Part shown: positions 28,355 through 38,292 of the stretch, piece by piece
Layout: each line of letters begins with the position of its first letter
Position numbering within the stretch: the first letter of the stretch is position 1
Assembly (NCBI RefSeq): GCF_038896935.1
Contig: NZ_JBANDC010000005.1
Span: forward strand, 248,001-312,000
DNA: 64,000 nucleotides
Source: Collimonas rhizosphaerae
GTDB lineage: Bacteria; Pseudomonadota; Gammaproteobacteria; Burkholderiales; Burkholderiaceae_D
Direction of reading: 5' to 3'
Made by a program: the position numbers and the translations under genes
Notes under the pieces: model-generated
The model's database searches: none
The model's input: the letters and a program-made list of their open reading frames with translations, nothing else
Told to the model about the DNA's origin: nothing

Positions 28355-31051
28355 GTGATGTGTACTACCCGTCGTTTCACATTAGCCGCTCTCGCCCTCG
28401 GCATCGCTTCATTCAACGCCGCAGCGGCGACCCCGAATGATTCCGCGCCGCTGGGAAAACTGCCACGCTGGGCCCAGCCGCTGGCCTATCAGCTCGACTT
28501 GCGCGTCGATCCGCGCCAGCCTGGCTACAGCGGCAGCGCCACCATCGACATCGACCTCAAGCAAGCCGCCGACCACCTGTGGCTGCATGGCCAGGACCTG
28601 GCCGTCAGCAAAGTCACGCTGGCCGATGCGCGAAAAAAAACCTATGCCGGACAATACAAGGTAGCGGCGCAAAAAGAAGGCGTGGCGACGATCGAGTTCG
28701 GCCAGACGCTGCCGGCCGGACGCTATCGCGTGACGCTGGAATACAGTGCGCCGTTCAACGAACAGCTGGAAGGCGTGTACAAGGTCAGCAGCCAGGGCGC
28801 GCCCTATGTCATCACGCAGATGGAAGCGATCAGCGCGCGCTACGCCTTCCCCGGTTTCGACGAGCCGTCCTTCAAGACGCCGTTCACGCTCAGCCTGACC
28901 GTGCCTGAGGACCAGGTCGCGGTCGCCAACACCCGGCAGACCGGCGAACAGAAACTGGACAAGGGCTGGCGCAAGCTCAGCTTTGCGCCGACCAGGCCGC
29001 TGCCGACTTACCTGGTGGCGTTCGCCGTCGGCCCATGGGATGTGGTGAACGGACCGGAAATCCCGGCCACCCAATGGCACCGCCAGGCGACGCCGCTGCG
29101 CGGCATTGCGCCGCATGGCGAAGGCCCGCGCATCGAACCCGCGCTGGCGCAGACGCCGGCCATCATCACCGCCCTGGAAGATTATTTCGGCTTCGGCTAC
29201 CCGTTCGACAAGGTCGACCTGCTGGCGGCGCCTGACTTTGCCGCCGGCGCCATGGAAAATCCGGGGCTGGTGACTTTCCGCGATTACCTGATGCTGCTCG
29301 ATGCAAATTCGCCGGCGCACAATGTGCGCGACTCGTTCAATGTCACCGCCCACGAACTGGCGCACCAATGGTTCGGCGACACGGTCACCATGCCATGGTG
29401 GAACGACCTGTGGCTCAACGAGGCGTTCGCCACCTGGATGCAAAGCAAGATCACGCGCCAGCTGCATCCCGAATACCGCGCCGACCTGGAGCTGATCAAC
29501 GGCGCCAGCTACGCCATGCAAAGCGACAGCCTGGTCAGCGTGCGCCGCATCCGCCAGCCGATCACCGGTAACGGCGATATCGAAACGGCGTTCGACGGCA
29601 TCACCTATCAAAAGGGCGCTGCCGTGCTGAACATGTTCGAGCGCTACCTCGGCGCCGACACATTCCGCCAAGGCGTGCGGGCGTATATCAAGCAGCACCA
29701 GTTCTCCAACGCCACCGCGGATGACCTGGTGGCGGCGCTGGCCAAGGCTTCCGGCAAGGACCGGCGTTTTGCGAAAGCGATGCAAAGTTTCCTCGACCAG
29801 TCCGGCGTGCCGCTGGTCGACACCAGGCTCAGCTGGGAAGACGGCAAGGCCGTGCTGCACCTGAAACAGCAGCGCTACCTGCCGCTCGGCTCGACCGGCG
29901 AAGCCAAGCGCCTGTGGGGCATTCCGGTATGCGTACGCTATAGCGTCGCCGGCAGCGACGGCGCCAAGACGCAATGCGAACTGCTGGACCAGGAGCAAGG
30001 CAAGATGGTGTTGCAAGGCGCCTCCGCCAGCAGCTGGTACATGCCGAATGCAGACGCCGCCGGCTACTACCGCTTCAACATGGCGCACGACGACCTGGTG
30101 CGCCTGACCGCCAGCCTCGGCCAATTGCCGGACACGGAACAGCTGGCCTACGCCGACGCCATCAACGCCGGTTTCGACAGCGGCGCCCTGGATGCCGCCG
30201 CCGTGCTGGCCGCGGCGCCGCGCCTGGCGCAGTCAAACACCCGCGAAGTAGCAACCGCGCTGATCCCGACGCTCAAGTGGCTGTCCAGGCACGAAGCCCG
30301 CAACCCGGCCCAGCAAACCCGCCTGGCCGAACTGGCGCGCCAGCTGTACCTGCCGCGCCTGCAGCAGCTCGGTTACCAGCGCCGCGCCAATGAAAGCCAG
30401 GACGACGCCCTGCTGCGCGCCACGCTGGCGGAGTTCCTGGCGCTCGACATGAAATTGCCGGAAGTGCGCCAAGCCCTGCTGGCGCAAGGCAAGCAAGCGC
30501 TGCAGCTGGATGCCGACGGCCAGCTCAAGCTGGCAGCCGCCAATCCCGACCTGTTGCGTTCGGTGCTGGCAGTCAGCACGCAAGACAGCAGCGACAGCGC
30601 CATCGACGTCTTGATCAAGGCGCTCGGCAGCACCAGCGAACCGGCGCAACGGATGGCGATCCTGACCGGCCTGGGTTCCGCCACTACCGCCGGCAATGCC
30701 GAACGCGCCCGCAACCTGGCGCTCGATCCGCGCGTCAAGGTTGGCGAAATCAGCACCCTGCTGCGCGCCAGCCGGGAAGACGGCGAAGGCCGCGACGCCA
30801 TGTGGAAATGGTTTACCGCCAACCATGCGCAGCTGATCAAGCGCAGCGGCGATTCGTCCGGCGGCAAGCTGCCGGGGCTGGTGGCCGGCGACAGCTGTTC
30901 GCAGCGCGAAGCAGAGCGCCTGACGACATTTTTCCAGCCGCTGCTGAAACAATTGCCTGGCGCCGAGCGCGGCCTGGCGCAAACCCGCGAAAAAGCGCTG
31001 CTGTGCACCGCCTTGCGCGACAAGCAGGATCCGGAGGCAATCCTGCGCTGA
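28355..31051 (+). CDS. Secreted M1-family aminopeptidase
   Basis: 898 aa. The signal peptide ends near NAAAA. The M1 substrate motif GAMENPGL and zinc site HELAHQWFG with the downstream Glu in WLNEAF are present (about residues 312-365). A C-terminal ERAP1-like helical domain follows. It predicts a periplasmic zinc exopeptidase of the aminopeptidase N group. GGGAGG lies 9-12 nt before a GTG (28355) immediately followed by an ATG (28358); either may be used. Confidence 0.94.
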   Translation: MMCTTRRFTLAALALGIASFNAAAATPNDSAPLGKLPRWAQPLAYQLDLRVDPRQPGYSGSATIDIDLKQAADHLWLHGQDLAVSKVTLADARKKTYAGQYKVAAQKEGVATIEFGQTLPAGRYRVTLEYSAPFNEQLEGVYKVSSQGAPYVITQMEAISARYAFPGFDEPSFKTPFTLSLTVPEDQVAVANTRQTGEQKLDKGWRKLSFAPTRPLPTYLVAFAVGPWDVVNGPEIPATQWHRQATPLRGIAPHGEGPRIEPALAQTPAIITALEDYFGFGYPFDKVDLLAAPDFAAGAMENPGLVTFRDYLMLLDANSPAHNVRDSFNVTAHELAHQWFGDTVTMPWWNDLWLNEAFATWMQSKITRQLHPEYRADLELINGASYAMQSDSLVSVRRIRQPITGNGDIETAFDGITYQKGAAVLNMFERYLGADTFRQGVRAYIKQHQFSNATADDLVAALAKASGKDRRFAKAMQSFLDQSGVPLVDTRLSWEDGKAVLHLKQQRYLPLGSTGEAKRLWGIPVCVRYSVAGSDGAKTQCELLDQEQGKMVLQGASASSWYMPNADAAGYYRFNMAHDDLVRLTASLGQLPDTEQLAYADAINAGFDSGALDAAAVLAAAPRLAQSNTREVATALIPTLKWLSRHEARNPAQQTRLAELARQLYLPRLQQLGYQRRANESQDDALLRATLAEFLALDMKLPEVRQALLAQGKQALQLDADGQLKLAAANPDLLRSVLAVSTQDSSDSAIDVLIKALGSTSEPAQRMAILTGLGSATTAGNAERARNLALDPRVKVGEISTLLRASREDGEGRDAMWKWFTANHAQLIKRSGDSSGGKLPGLVAGDSCSQREAERLTTFFQPLLKQLPGAERGLAQTREKALLCTALRDKQDPEAILR

Positions 31052-31190
31052 AGCGTGTCAACCGCGGCCTGGGCAAACGCTTTCATTTGGGCGTATAACC
31101 TGAACTTTGACTGCCCCAGCTTTAACCCGGTTTTTAGAATGCCTTACAAGGCTGTTTTTTCCGATGACTTCTCATAAGGATTATTTACTC

Positions 31191-33272
31191 GTGAAACGAT
31201 CTCTGATTTGTGCAGCAGTGCTGACACTCGTTGCAGGCTATACCTGCTCCACCGCCAGTTTTGCCCAGACTCCGCGCACCGTGGCCGCCGCCATCGTGGC
31301 GCAGGCGTCGCCGCTGGCCAGCGGCATCGACATGCAGAACGCCGATACGGCGGTGCGCCCCCAGGACGACTTCTACAGCTACGTCAACGGCAACTGGCTC
31401 AAGAAAACCGAAATCCCTGCCGACAAATCGTCGTGGGGCGCGTTCTACGAGCTGCGTGAAAACTCGCTGAACCAGCTGCATACCATCGTCGACGCGGTCA
31501 GCGCGGAAAAGAACATCACGCCTGGCTCCAACCAGCAGAAAATCGCCGACCTGTACGCCAGCTACATGGATGAGCCGGCGCTGGAAACGCTCGGCATCAA
31601 GCCGCTGGACGCTGAGTTCGCCAAAGTCGATGCGTTGAAAGACAAGAAACAGATCCCCGGTTTGATCGCCCACCTGAACAGCATCGGCGTCAACGCGCCG
31701 TATGACATCGGCATCCACCAGGACGCCAAGGATTCCAGCAAGGTGATCGCCGACCTCGGCCAAAGCGGCCTCGGCCTGCCGGACCGCGACTATTACCTGA
31801 AGGCCGACGACGCCAAGCTGAAAGACACGCTGGCCAAGTACCGCGCCCACATCGAAACCATGCTGGCGCTGTCCGGCGACAAGGCCGCGAAGAAGAACGC
31901 CGCCAGCATCGTCGCCCTGGAAACCGAACTGGCCAAGGTGCAATGGACCAAGGTCGAGAACCGCGATCCGGTCAAGACCTACAACCGGGTTGAACTGGCG
32001 CAGCTGCAAGCGCTGGCTCCGCATTACGAGTGGGACGGCTACCTGTCCGGCGCCGGCCTGAAAGACAAGGTCACTTACCTGGTGGTCAGCCAGCCTAGCT
32101 ACATCAAGGGTTTCGACAAGATCCTGGCAAAGACGCCGCTGCCGGTCTGGAAAGCCTATTTCAAATGGCATGTGCTGAGCAGCTTCGCCTCCGACCTCTC
32201 CAAGCAGTATGTCGACCAGAATTTCGCATTCAAGGGCACCGTGCTGCGCGGCGTGCCGGAAAACGAACCACGCTGGAAGCGCGGCATCAATGTGGTCGAA
32301 GCCAGCGTCGGCGAGGGTCTGGGCCAGCTCTACGTGCAGCAGTTCTTCCCGCCTGAGAACAAGGCGCGCATGGAGAAGCTGGTGGCCAACCTGATCGCCG
32401 CCTACAACCACAGCATCGACGGCCTGGACTGGATGGGAGCCGATACCAAGAAGCAGGCGCAAAAGAAACTGTCGACGCTGATGCTGAAGATCGGCTATCC
32501 GGACAAATGGCGCGACTACTCCAGCCTGGCCATCAAGCGCGACGACCTGGTCGGCAACGTGATCCGGGCCCGCGAGTTTGAGTTCAAGCGCAACATCGAC
32601 AAGCTCGGCAAACCGGTCGACCGCACCGAATGGGGCATGACGCCGCAAACCGTGAACGCCTACTACAACCCGGAGTTCAACGAAATCGTGTTCCCGGCAG
32701 CGATCCTGCAACCGCCGTTCTTCAACGCCAATGCTGACGACGCCGTCAACTACGGCGGCATCGGCGCGGTGATCGGCCATGAAATCAGCCACGGCTTCGA
32801 CGACCAGGGCAGCCAGTACGATGAAATCGGCAACCTGCGCGACTGGTGGACCAAGGAAGACCACGAGAAATTCGCGGTCAAGACCAAGGCCCTGGTAGCG
32901 CAATACAGCGCTTACAGCCCGGTTCCCGGCTACAAGGTCAACGGTGAGCTGACCCTGGGTGAAAACATCGCCGACAACTCTGGCCTGGCGATCGCCTACA
33001 AGGCTTATCACCTGTCCCTGGATGGCAAGACGCCGCCGGTAATCGACGGCCTCAGCGGCGACCAGCGCCTGTACCTGGGTTGGGCCCAGGTGTGGCGCGG
33101 CAAGGTGCGCGACGCCCAGGCCATCGTGTATGTAAAAACCGATCCGCACTCGCCGCCGCGTTTCCGCGGCAACGGCACGCTGGGCAACCAGCCTGGTTTC
33201 TACAGCGCGTTCGACGTCAAGCCGGGCGACAAGATGTACCTGCCGCCGGAGCAGCGTGTCCTGATGTGGTAA
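31191..33272 (+). CDS. M13-family (neprilysin-like) metallopeptidase, exported
   Basis: 693 aa. Signal peptide ends near ASFA. Peptidase_M13 N- and C-terminal domains follow: NAYYNPEFNEIVFPAAILQP, zinc site GHEISHGFDDQG, third ligand Glu in LGENIADNSGL, and the aromatic C-terminal end. It probably degrades oligopeptides in the periplasm. The GTG at 31191 is preferred because AAGGA lies 10 nt upstream and it directly opens the signal peptide; ATGs at 31164 and 31107 lack ribosome sites. It lies on the same strand as the M1 peptidase. Confidence 0.93.
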   Translation: MKRSLICAAVLTLVAGYTCSTASFAQTPRTVAAAIVAQASPLASGIDMQNADTAVRPQDDFYSYVNGNWLKKTEIPADKSSWGAFYELRENSLNQLHTIVDAVSAEKNITPGSNQQKIADLYASYMDEPALETLGIKPLDAEFAKVDALKDKKQIPGLIAHLNSIGVNAPYDIGIHQDAKDSSKVIADLGQSGLGLPDRDYYLKADDAKLKDTLAKYRAHIETMLALSGDKAAKKNAASIVALETELAKVQWTKVENRDPVKTYNRVELAQLQALAPHYEWDGYLSGAGLKDKVTYLVVSQPSYIKGFDKILAKTPLPVWKAYFKWHVLSSFASDLSKQYVDQNFAFKGTVLRGVPENEPRWKRGINVVEASVGEGLGQLYVQQFFPPENKARMEKLVANLIAAYNHSIDGLDWMGADTKKQAQKKLSTLMLKIGYPDKWRDYSSLAIKRDDLVGNVIRAREFEFKRNIDKLGKPVDRTEWGMTPQTVNAYYNPEFNEIVFPAAILQPPFFNANADDAVNYGGIGAVIGHEISHGFDDQGSQYDEIGNLRDWWTKEDHEKFAVKTKALVAQYSAYSPVPGYKVNGELTLGENIADNSGLAIAYKAYHLSLDGKTPPVIDGLSGDQRLYLGWAQVWRGKVRDAQAIVYVKTDPHSPPRFRGNGTLGNQPGFYSAFDVKPGDKMYLPPEQRVLMW

Positions 33273-33302
33273 ACATCGCAGCCGTTGTGCCGTGATCCGG
33301 AA

Positions 33303-33329
33303 GCCACCGACCCTGTCGGTGGCTTTTTT
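33303..33329 (+). terminator. Intrinsic terminator of the M13 gene
   Basis: Perfect 9-bp stem GCCACCGAC/GTCGGTGGC with a 3-nt loop and six T. Confidence 0.9.
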
Positions 33330-33362
33330 ATTTGCAGACGGGGGAATGCGCCAGGCTGGCGC

Positions 33363-34118
33363 TTATTCGAGATAGTTGTTCCGGATCCGTTCGACATCGA
33401 TGCCGAGCACCTGGCGCAGGTAGCGGTCCATGCCGCCGTATTGCTCATCGATCACCGCCAGCGCCGCATCCAGGTAGGCCGCCTCCACCGTCATCAACGG
33501 CGCCACCAGCTGCGGCGGCAATTCAACCTTGAACACCTGCGCCAGCACTTGCGCATTGGGCATGGCGTTATGGCGATTCGATTCCAGGTAATTGGCGATG
33601 ATGGCGGCGTGGCCGACGCCCAGGGCGGACAACAGCAAGGCGCTGGCAAAACCGGTGCGGTCCTTGCCGGCGGTGCAGTGATAGAGCATGGTCTGGTTCT
33701 GCTCCGCGCGCTGCAGGAAACGCCGGAACTGGGACTGGTAGCGCACCGGGAAGGCACGGTAAAAATCGATCATGAACTGCCGGCTGTTTTCCGGATCGCC
33801 GCTCTTCACTATAGGCTGCAGCACTTCCGGCGACAGGTTGCCGACCATGACCGGATCGGAGATCCAGTTGAAAGAGGATGCGAATGCCGTTTCCGCCGCA
33901 TGCTTTTCGGCCTCGGTGCGGAAATCCAGCACCAGGTCCAGCCGGTAGTTCTTGAGCTTGTCGATATCCGCCGCCGACGCCATGCCCGGATTGGCGCCGC
34001 GCAGCAGCCGGCCCATTGCGATGCGACGTCCGTCGGCCGCCTGATAGCCGCCCAGGTCGCGCGTATTGCGCAGCGCCTCGAAACCGAGGTCGCCGTGGCT
34101 GTGCGTGGAATTCAGCAT
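33363..34118 (-). CDS. Tyrosine/serine protein phosphatase (Y_phosphatase3)
   Basis: 251 aa. The N-terminal NTRDLGGY and GRLLRGANP blocks and the CX5R loop HCTAGKDRTG (about residue 160) identify the bacterial Y_phosphatase3 family (IphP/LipA-like), which dephosphorylates tyrosine, serine or phosphoinositides. The start at MLNSTHSHGD is a judgement: upstream in-frame sequence to 34262 has no family resemblance, but no strong ribosome site was found. Stand-alone gene. Confidence 0.85.
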   Translation of the reverse strand: MLNSTHSHGDLGFEALRNTRDLGGYQAADGRRIAMGRLLRGANPGMASAADIDKLKNYRLDLVLDFRTEAEKHAAETAFASSFNWISDPVMVGNLSPEVLQPIVKSGDPENSRQFMIDFYRAFPVRYQSQFRRFLQRAEQNQTMLYHCTAGKDRTGFASALLLSALGVGHAAIIANYLESNRHNAMPNAQVLAQVFKVELPPQLVAPLMTVEAAYLDAALAVIDEQYGGMDRYLRQVLGIDVERIRNNYLE

Positions 34119-34430
34119 GCGTTCAACTGCCCGCCGGCATATTCTGGAAACATCCCCGTTCCTTGTTGATTGATTGCTTGATTTAGCGATGCATGCCGGC
34201 ATGTACGCCGGATGCGCTTGCAATAAGGCTATCACCAAGTGGAAGAAACGGTCCAGCAGCACCGCCGATCTGTTTTAGTAAACTGGCAAAAGCCCTAACT
34301 ACCGCCAAAACCACGTCTTCTTTTGTTTTCATCAAGCAATATCACTATAATACGCGCTGGTGCAATACGGGAAGGTATGATTCATGCTTACCTGGCTGCA
34401 TCGCTTGATCAATATCAGAAAGTGGCAATC

Positions 34431-35597
34431 ATGCACCCTCATCGTCGTCTTTTTTCCTGCCTGCTCTCCTTCGTCCTGCCGATCGCGGTCGGCGTCTGCA
34501 GCCCGCTGTCGGCCAGCTTTGCCGAATCCGGCGTCACCGACCAGAAAATCATCCTGGGACAATCCGCGGCATTTTCCGGCCCTGCGGCACAGCTGGGAAT
34601 CCAGATGAATGCCGGCGCCAAGGCGTACTTCGACTCTGTGAATGAACAAGGCGGCGTGTTTGGGCGGCAGATCGAAATCATCAAGGCCGACGACAAATAC
34701 GAAGCCGACCTGGCGGCCGCCAATACCAAGCGCCTGATTGAAAAAGACGATGTGTTCGCTTTGTTCGGTTATGTCGGCACCCCTACCAGCAACGCTGCCT
34801 TGCCGATTTTCACGCAAGCCGGCGTGCCGTTCTTTGCCCCGGTCACCGGCGCCCAGTCGCTGCGTGAGCCGCTGAACCGCCAGGTCTTCAATATCCGCGC
34901 CAGCTATTTCGACGAAACCGAGCACCTGGTGGAAAAACTGGCGAACGTCGGCATCAAGAACATCGCCGTGTTCTACCAGAACGACGCCTATGGGCGCGCC
35001 GGGCTGGAAGGCGTGCAGCGCGCGCTGAAGAAGATGAACCTGGAACTGGTCGAAGCGGCCACGGTGGAACGCAACAGCACCGACGTCAAGGAAGCCGTCG
35101 GCAAGATCCTGCCGAAACGCCCTGCCGCGGTCATCCAGATCAGCGCCTACGCCTCCTGCGCCGCCTACATCAAGGAAATGCGCAAGGCCGGCTATAACGG
35201 CCAGTTCTATAACGTATCGTTCGTCGGCAGCCAGGCCCTGGCCGACGCCTTGGGCAAGGATGGAGAAGGCGTCGTCATTTCCCAGGTGGTGCCGTTCCCA
35301 TGGAGCTCGTCGACCCCGGTGGTGGCTGAATACACCAAGCTGATGCAAAAAGCCGGCGTCAAGGAGCCTAACTTCTCCAGCCTGGAAGGTTTCATCGCGG
35401 CCAAGGTGTTTGTCGAGGGCTTGAAGCGGGCCGGCAAGGACCTGACCCGCGCCAAACTGGTCAAGGCGCTGGAAACCATCAACATGAAGAACTATAACGG
35501 CGGCGGCTTCGACGTGAATTTCACCGGCAGCAACCATAGCGGTTCGAAATTTGTCGAAATGACCATGATCACCAAGGACAAGAAATTCCTGAATTGA
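34431..35597 (+). CDS. ABC transporter periplasmic binding protein, Leu/Ile/Val type
   Basis: 388 aa. Signal peptide (LLSFVLPIAVGVCSPLSASFA) followed by a type I periplasmic binding fold of the Peripla_BP_6 family: ILGQSAAFSGPAAQLGIQM at the N-lobe, then VFALFGYVGTPTSNAALP and AVFYQNDAYGRAGLEGV. It binds branched-chain amino acids, amides or aromatic acids. No permease or ATPase genes are adjacent, so it must borrow a transporter encoded elsewhere or act as a sensor. A symmetrical terminator follows. Confidence 0.9.
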   Translation: MHPHRRLFSCLLSFVLPIAVGVCSPLSASFAESGVTDQKIILGQSAAFSGPAAQLGIQMNAGAKAYFDSVNEQGGVFGRQIEIIKADDKYEADLAAANTKRLIEKDDVFALFGYVGTPTSNAALPIFTQAGVPFFAPVTGAQSLREPLNRQVFNIRASYFDETEHLVEKLANVGIKNIAVFYQNDAYGRAGLEGVQRALKKMNLELVEAATVERNSTDVKEAVGKILPKRPAAVIQISAYASCAAYIKEMRKAGYNGQFYNVSFVGSQALADALGKDGEGVVISQVVPFPWSSSTPVVAEYTKLMQKAGVKEPNFSSLEGFIAAKVFVEGLKRAGKDLTRAKLVKALETINMKNYNGGGFDVNFTGSNHSGSKFVEMTMITKDKKFLN

Positions 35598-35620
35598 CAG
35601 ATTTGGTCAGGCAGTCGCAC

Positions 35621-35655
35621 AATAAAAAATCCGGCGCCAAGCCGGATTTTTTATT
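35621..35655. terminator. Bidirectional terminator
   Basis: AATAAAAAATCCGGC and GCCGGATTTTTTATT form a 15-bp stem around a 5-nt loop between convergent genes. Confidence 0.9.
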
Positions 35656-35673
35656 GCCTGAACGTTCATCGCC

Positions 35674-36606
35674 TCACACCGGCGTCAACACCGCTTGCCC
35701 GGAAAAGTGCCGCCCGGCGTTTTCCAGGAACAGGCGGACCGTCTCTGCCACCGACTCCGGCGACCAGCCCGCCACGTGCGGGGTCAGCACCGCGTTCGGC
35801 AAATCCAGCAATTCCGCCGGCGGCAGCGGCTCGCTCTCGTAGACGTCGAGGCCGGCGCCGGCCACCCGCCCTTCGCGCAAGGCCAAGGCCAGCGCCGCGG
35901 TATCGATCACGCTGCCGCGCGCGATATTGACGATGAAACCCTGCGGTCCCAAGGCGTCCAGCACCGAGCAGTTGACCATGTGGCGGGTACCCGCGCCGCC
36001 AGGCGTGGCCACCACCAGGAAATCGGCCCATTGGGCCAGTTCAAGCACTGAGGCGAAATACGCGAACGGCACATCGCCGCGGACCGAACGGTTGTGATAG
36101 CCGATCGTCATGTCGAAACCGGCGGCGCGGCGCGCGATCTGCTTGCCGATGGTGCCGAGCCCGATAATCCCCAGCCGCTTGCCGGAGACGCTGGGCGGCA
36201 AAGGCAGGGCGTCGCGCCAGATGCCCTGGTGCAGGGCCACTCCCAGCTGCGGAATGCCGCGCACCGTCGCCAGCAGCAAGCCCATGGCGTGATCGGCGAC
36301 GCAGGCATCGTTGGTGCCGGCGCCGTTGGATACGGTAATGCCGCGCTCGCGCGCAGCAGCGACATCGATGTTCTCGAAGCCGGCGCCCAGCGCGCAGATC
36401 AGCTCCAGCTTGGGCAGCGCCGCGATTTCGTCGGCATGCAAGCCGATCGAACCGATGGTCAGGACGGCCTGTATGCCGTCAGCGTGGTTGGCAATGGCGG
36501 CGCGGCGCGTTTCTGCCGTTGGCGCATAGGTTATCTGAAAGTTTTGCGCGATGCGCTGCAAGCTTTGGTCGGACAAAGGATTGAGAATAAGCAGGATGGG
36601 AAGCAT
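35674..36606 (-). CDS. D-isomer-specific 2-hydroxyacid dehydrogenase
   Basis: 310 aa. The NAD(P)-binding motif GLGTIGKQIARRAAG is near 150. Catalytic Arg is in NIARGSVIDT, Glu in AGLDVYESEP and His in LTPHVAGWSPES. The N-terminal domain contains GAGFENIDVAAARERGI and the ADHAMGLLLA helix. Likely a glyoxylate/hydroxypyruvate or related 2-ketoacid reductase. Start taken at MLPILLIL; 16 upstream in-frame residues look unrelated. Confidence 0.92.
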   Translation of the reverse strand: MLPILLILNPLSDQSLQRIAQNFQITYAPTAETRRAAIANHADGIQAVLTIGSIGLHADEIAALPKLELICALGAGFENIDVAAARERGITVSNGAGTNDACVADHAMGLLLATVRGIPQLGVALHQGIWRDALPLPPSVSGKRLGIIGLGTIGKQIARRAAGFDMTIGYHNRSVRGDVPFAYFASVLELAQWADFLVVATPGGAGTRHMVNCSVLDALGPQGFIVNIARGSVIDTAALALALREGRVAGAGLDVYESEPLPPAELLDLPNAVLTPHVAGWSPESVAETVRLFLENAGRHFSGQAVLTPV

Positions 36607-36897
36607 AGGATGGCGTCGCAAGGGTGTTTTAATCAATTCGCGCCAGCGGCGCAATGCCCGTCATGATAGCCGCGATGCAATTGCTCTGCTTGACAGCCGG
36701 CCGTCGATTGTTACATTGCGCTGCGCGGATATTCTTCGTTTGCGGCTTGACTCATGTCGCCGTTATTGTTTTATCATTGGCGCTGGCTGCCGCGGCTGGC
36801 AGTAATTCGCCACGCCATGGCGACCAGGGAAATCGAATGCCGATACACGTGCTGCATTCCCATTCGTTCCAAAGCAACCTAACATTGAGGAAATAAA

Positions 36898-38250
36898 ATG
36901 GCCTTGTGCATCAGTGTGTTTGAACATCTGGACCCGCAGGTTTTGCGCAACCACCAGCATTACTGCAGGCTGTTCGGTTATCCGCACCGCTGGCTGGAAA
37001 CCGCGCACATTGCCCATCCCATGCTGCGGCAGGCGTACCGTTATCACGTGCTGCTGCAAGAATTGCGGCAAGCCGCCGACAACGACTGGGTCCTCCTGCT
37101 GGACTGCAATGCCGCCATTTTCCATCCGCTGGCGATGGAAACCTTGCTGGCCGGCCGCGACGCACTGGTGGTCAAAGGCCCCAGCCGCAGCGCGTCGGGC
37201 GAGCCGTGCATCGTCATGAACAACATGCTGGCGCTGCGCAATACCGCGGAAAACCGCAAGATCCTGCATGACATGATCTTCATCTTGCACAAGGGCCTGA
37301 TCCGGGATGAAATGGGCCGGAGCGAACTGAGCCTGCTGGAGAAATTCCCGGTGCTGGAAATCAACGCCATGATCGGCGACAGCTACGTCAACGTCAGCTG
37401 GTGCATCACGAAATGGTTCGACGCCCGCATCTTCATGGTCAGCCTGGCTCCCCTGCCCTCGGCCGACAGCGAACCGAACCACGACATCCTGTTTGACCAG
37501 CGCATGAAAAACCTGCTGGTGCGGCAAATCAACGGCGCATTGATCGACGGCTTGCCGCTGCTGAAGACGCCGGCCTACCCGGCCCTTTCCGACGAACTGC
37601 AATCGAGCTTCAATCCAGAGGCGAAAATCGCGCTGGTCACGCTATACACCCATCACATCGCCGACTACGCCCGCGTTTCCGAGCACAATGTAAAACGCTA
37701 CTGCGATCGCCATGGCTACGCCTACCATGTGTATCGCGCCATTCCGGAACCGCTGGACAGCAACATTTCCGGAACCTGGGTGAAAAGCTGGCTGTTGTCG
37801 CGCCATATTGCCAACCACGACTGGGTGATCTGGATAGATGCCGACATGCTGTTTACCAACCAGGCGAAAAAACTGGAGCCCTTGCTGGAAAACCGCGACG
37901 CCCTGTTTGCCAAGGACATTGGCGGCTGGGAGTTGAACGCTGGAGTAATGGGCTTTCGCAATACGGGCGCAAACGCCGAGCTGCTGGAAAAGATATGGCA
38001 ACGCGTCACCGGCGTCGACGATAAATCCTCGGTCTACAGCAGCCAAGGAGATCAGTTCCACACCATCGAGGTATTGCGCGAGGCCGGCATGCTGAACGAA
38101 CAATACATCGTCGACTGCCTGAGCATCAACACCCCGCCCCAGCTTGCCACCAGCGATACTTTGCTGACGCACTACCTGGGCTGGGGCGAACCTTACCGCT
38201 CGGTGTACATGGCCGACGACGATGCCACGTCGCAAAGAAGCGGCGGCTAA
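36898..38250 (+). CDS. Tandem-domain GT34-like (GMA12/MNN10) glycosyltransferase-like protein
   Basis: 450 aa with two halves of similar design. The C-terminal half (about 240-440) has the galactosyltransferase GMA12/MNN10 pattern: ITLYTHHIADYA-like opening, NVKRYCDRHGYAYHVY, then DWVIWIDADMLFTN with the DxD metal site, and GVMGFRNTGANAELL. The N-terminal half (1-200) repeats this layout (HQHYCRLFGYPHRWLET, DNDWVLLLDCNAAIFHP) but has DCN in place of DxD, so it is probably non-catalytic. No signal peptide. A TGAGGAA ribosome site supports the start. The acceptor is unknown; no other polysaccharide genes lie nearby. Confidence 0.75.
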   Translation: MALCISVFEHLDPQVLRNHQHYCRLFGYPHRWLETAHIAHPMLRQAYRYHVLLQELRQAADNDWVLLLDCNAAIFHPLAMETLLAGRDALVVKGPSRSASGEPCIVMNNMLALRNTAENRKILHDMIFILHKGLIRDEMGRSELSLLEKFPVLEINAMIGDSYVNVSWCITKWFDARIFMVSLAPLPSADSEPNHDILFDQRMKNLLVRQINGALIDGLPLLKTPAYPALSDELQSSFNPEAKIALVTLYTHHIADYARVSEHNVKRYCDRHGYAYHVYRAIPEPLDSNISGTWVKSWLLSRHIANHDWVIWIDADMLFTNQAKKLEPLLENRDALFAKDIGGWELNAGVMGFRNTGANAELLEKIWQRVTGVDDKSSVYSSQGDQFHTIEVLREAGMLNEQYIVDCLSINTPPQLATSDTLLTHYLGWGEPYRSVYMADDDATSQRSGG

Positions 38251-38292
38251 CCACGCGATGCGCTTGCACGCGAATCATTTCCAGGTACCGGC

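Noticed and set aside
28409..30124. 571-residue antisense frame within the M1 peptidase gene
   Set aside because: Shadow of the peptidase; no signal, domain or ribosome site.
31185..33149. 654-residue antisense frame within the M13 peptidase gene
   Set aside because: Shadow frame produced by GC-skewed codons; the plus strand carries all M13 catalytic motifs.
36654..36896. 80-residue plus-strand frame before the glycosyltransferase-like gene
   Set aside because: No ribosome site or recognisable domain; more likely promoter/leader region.
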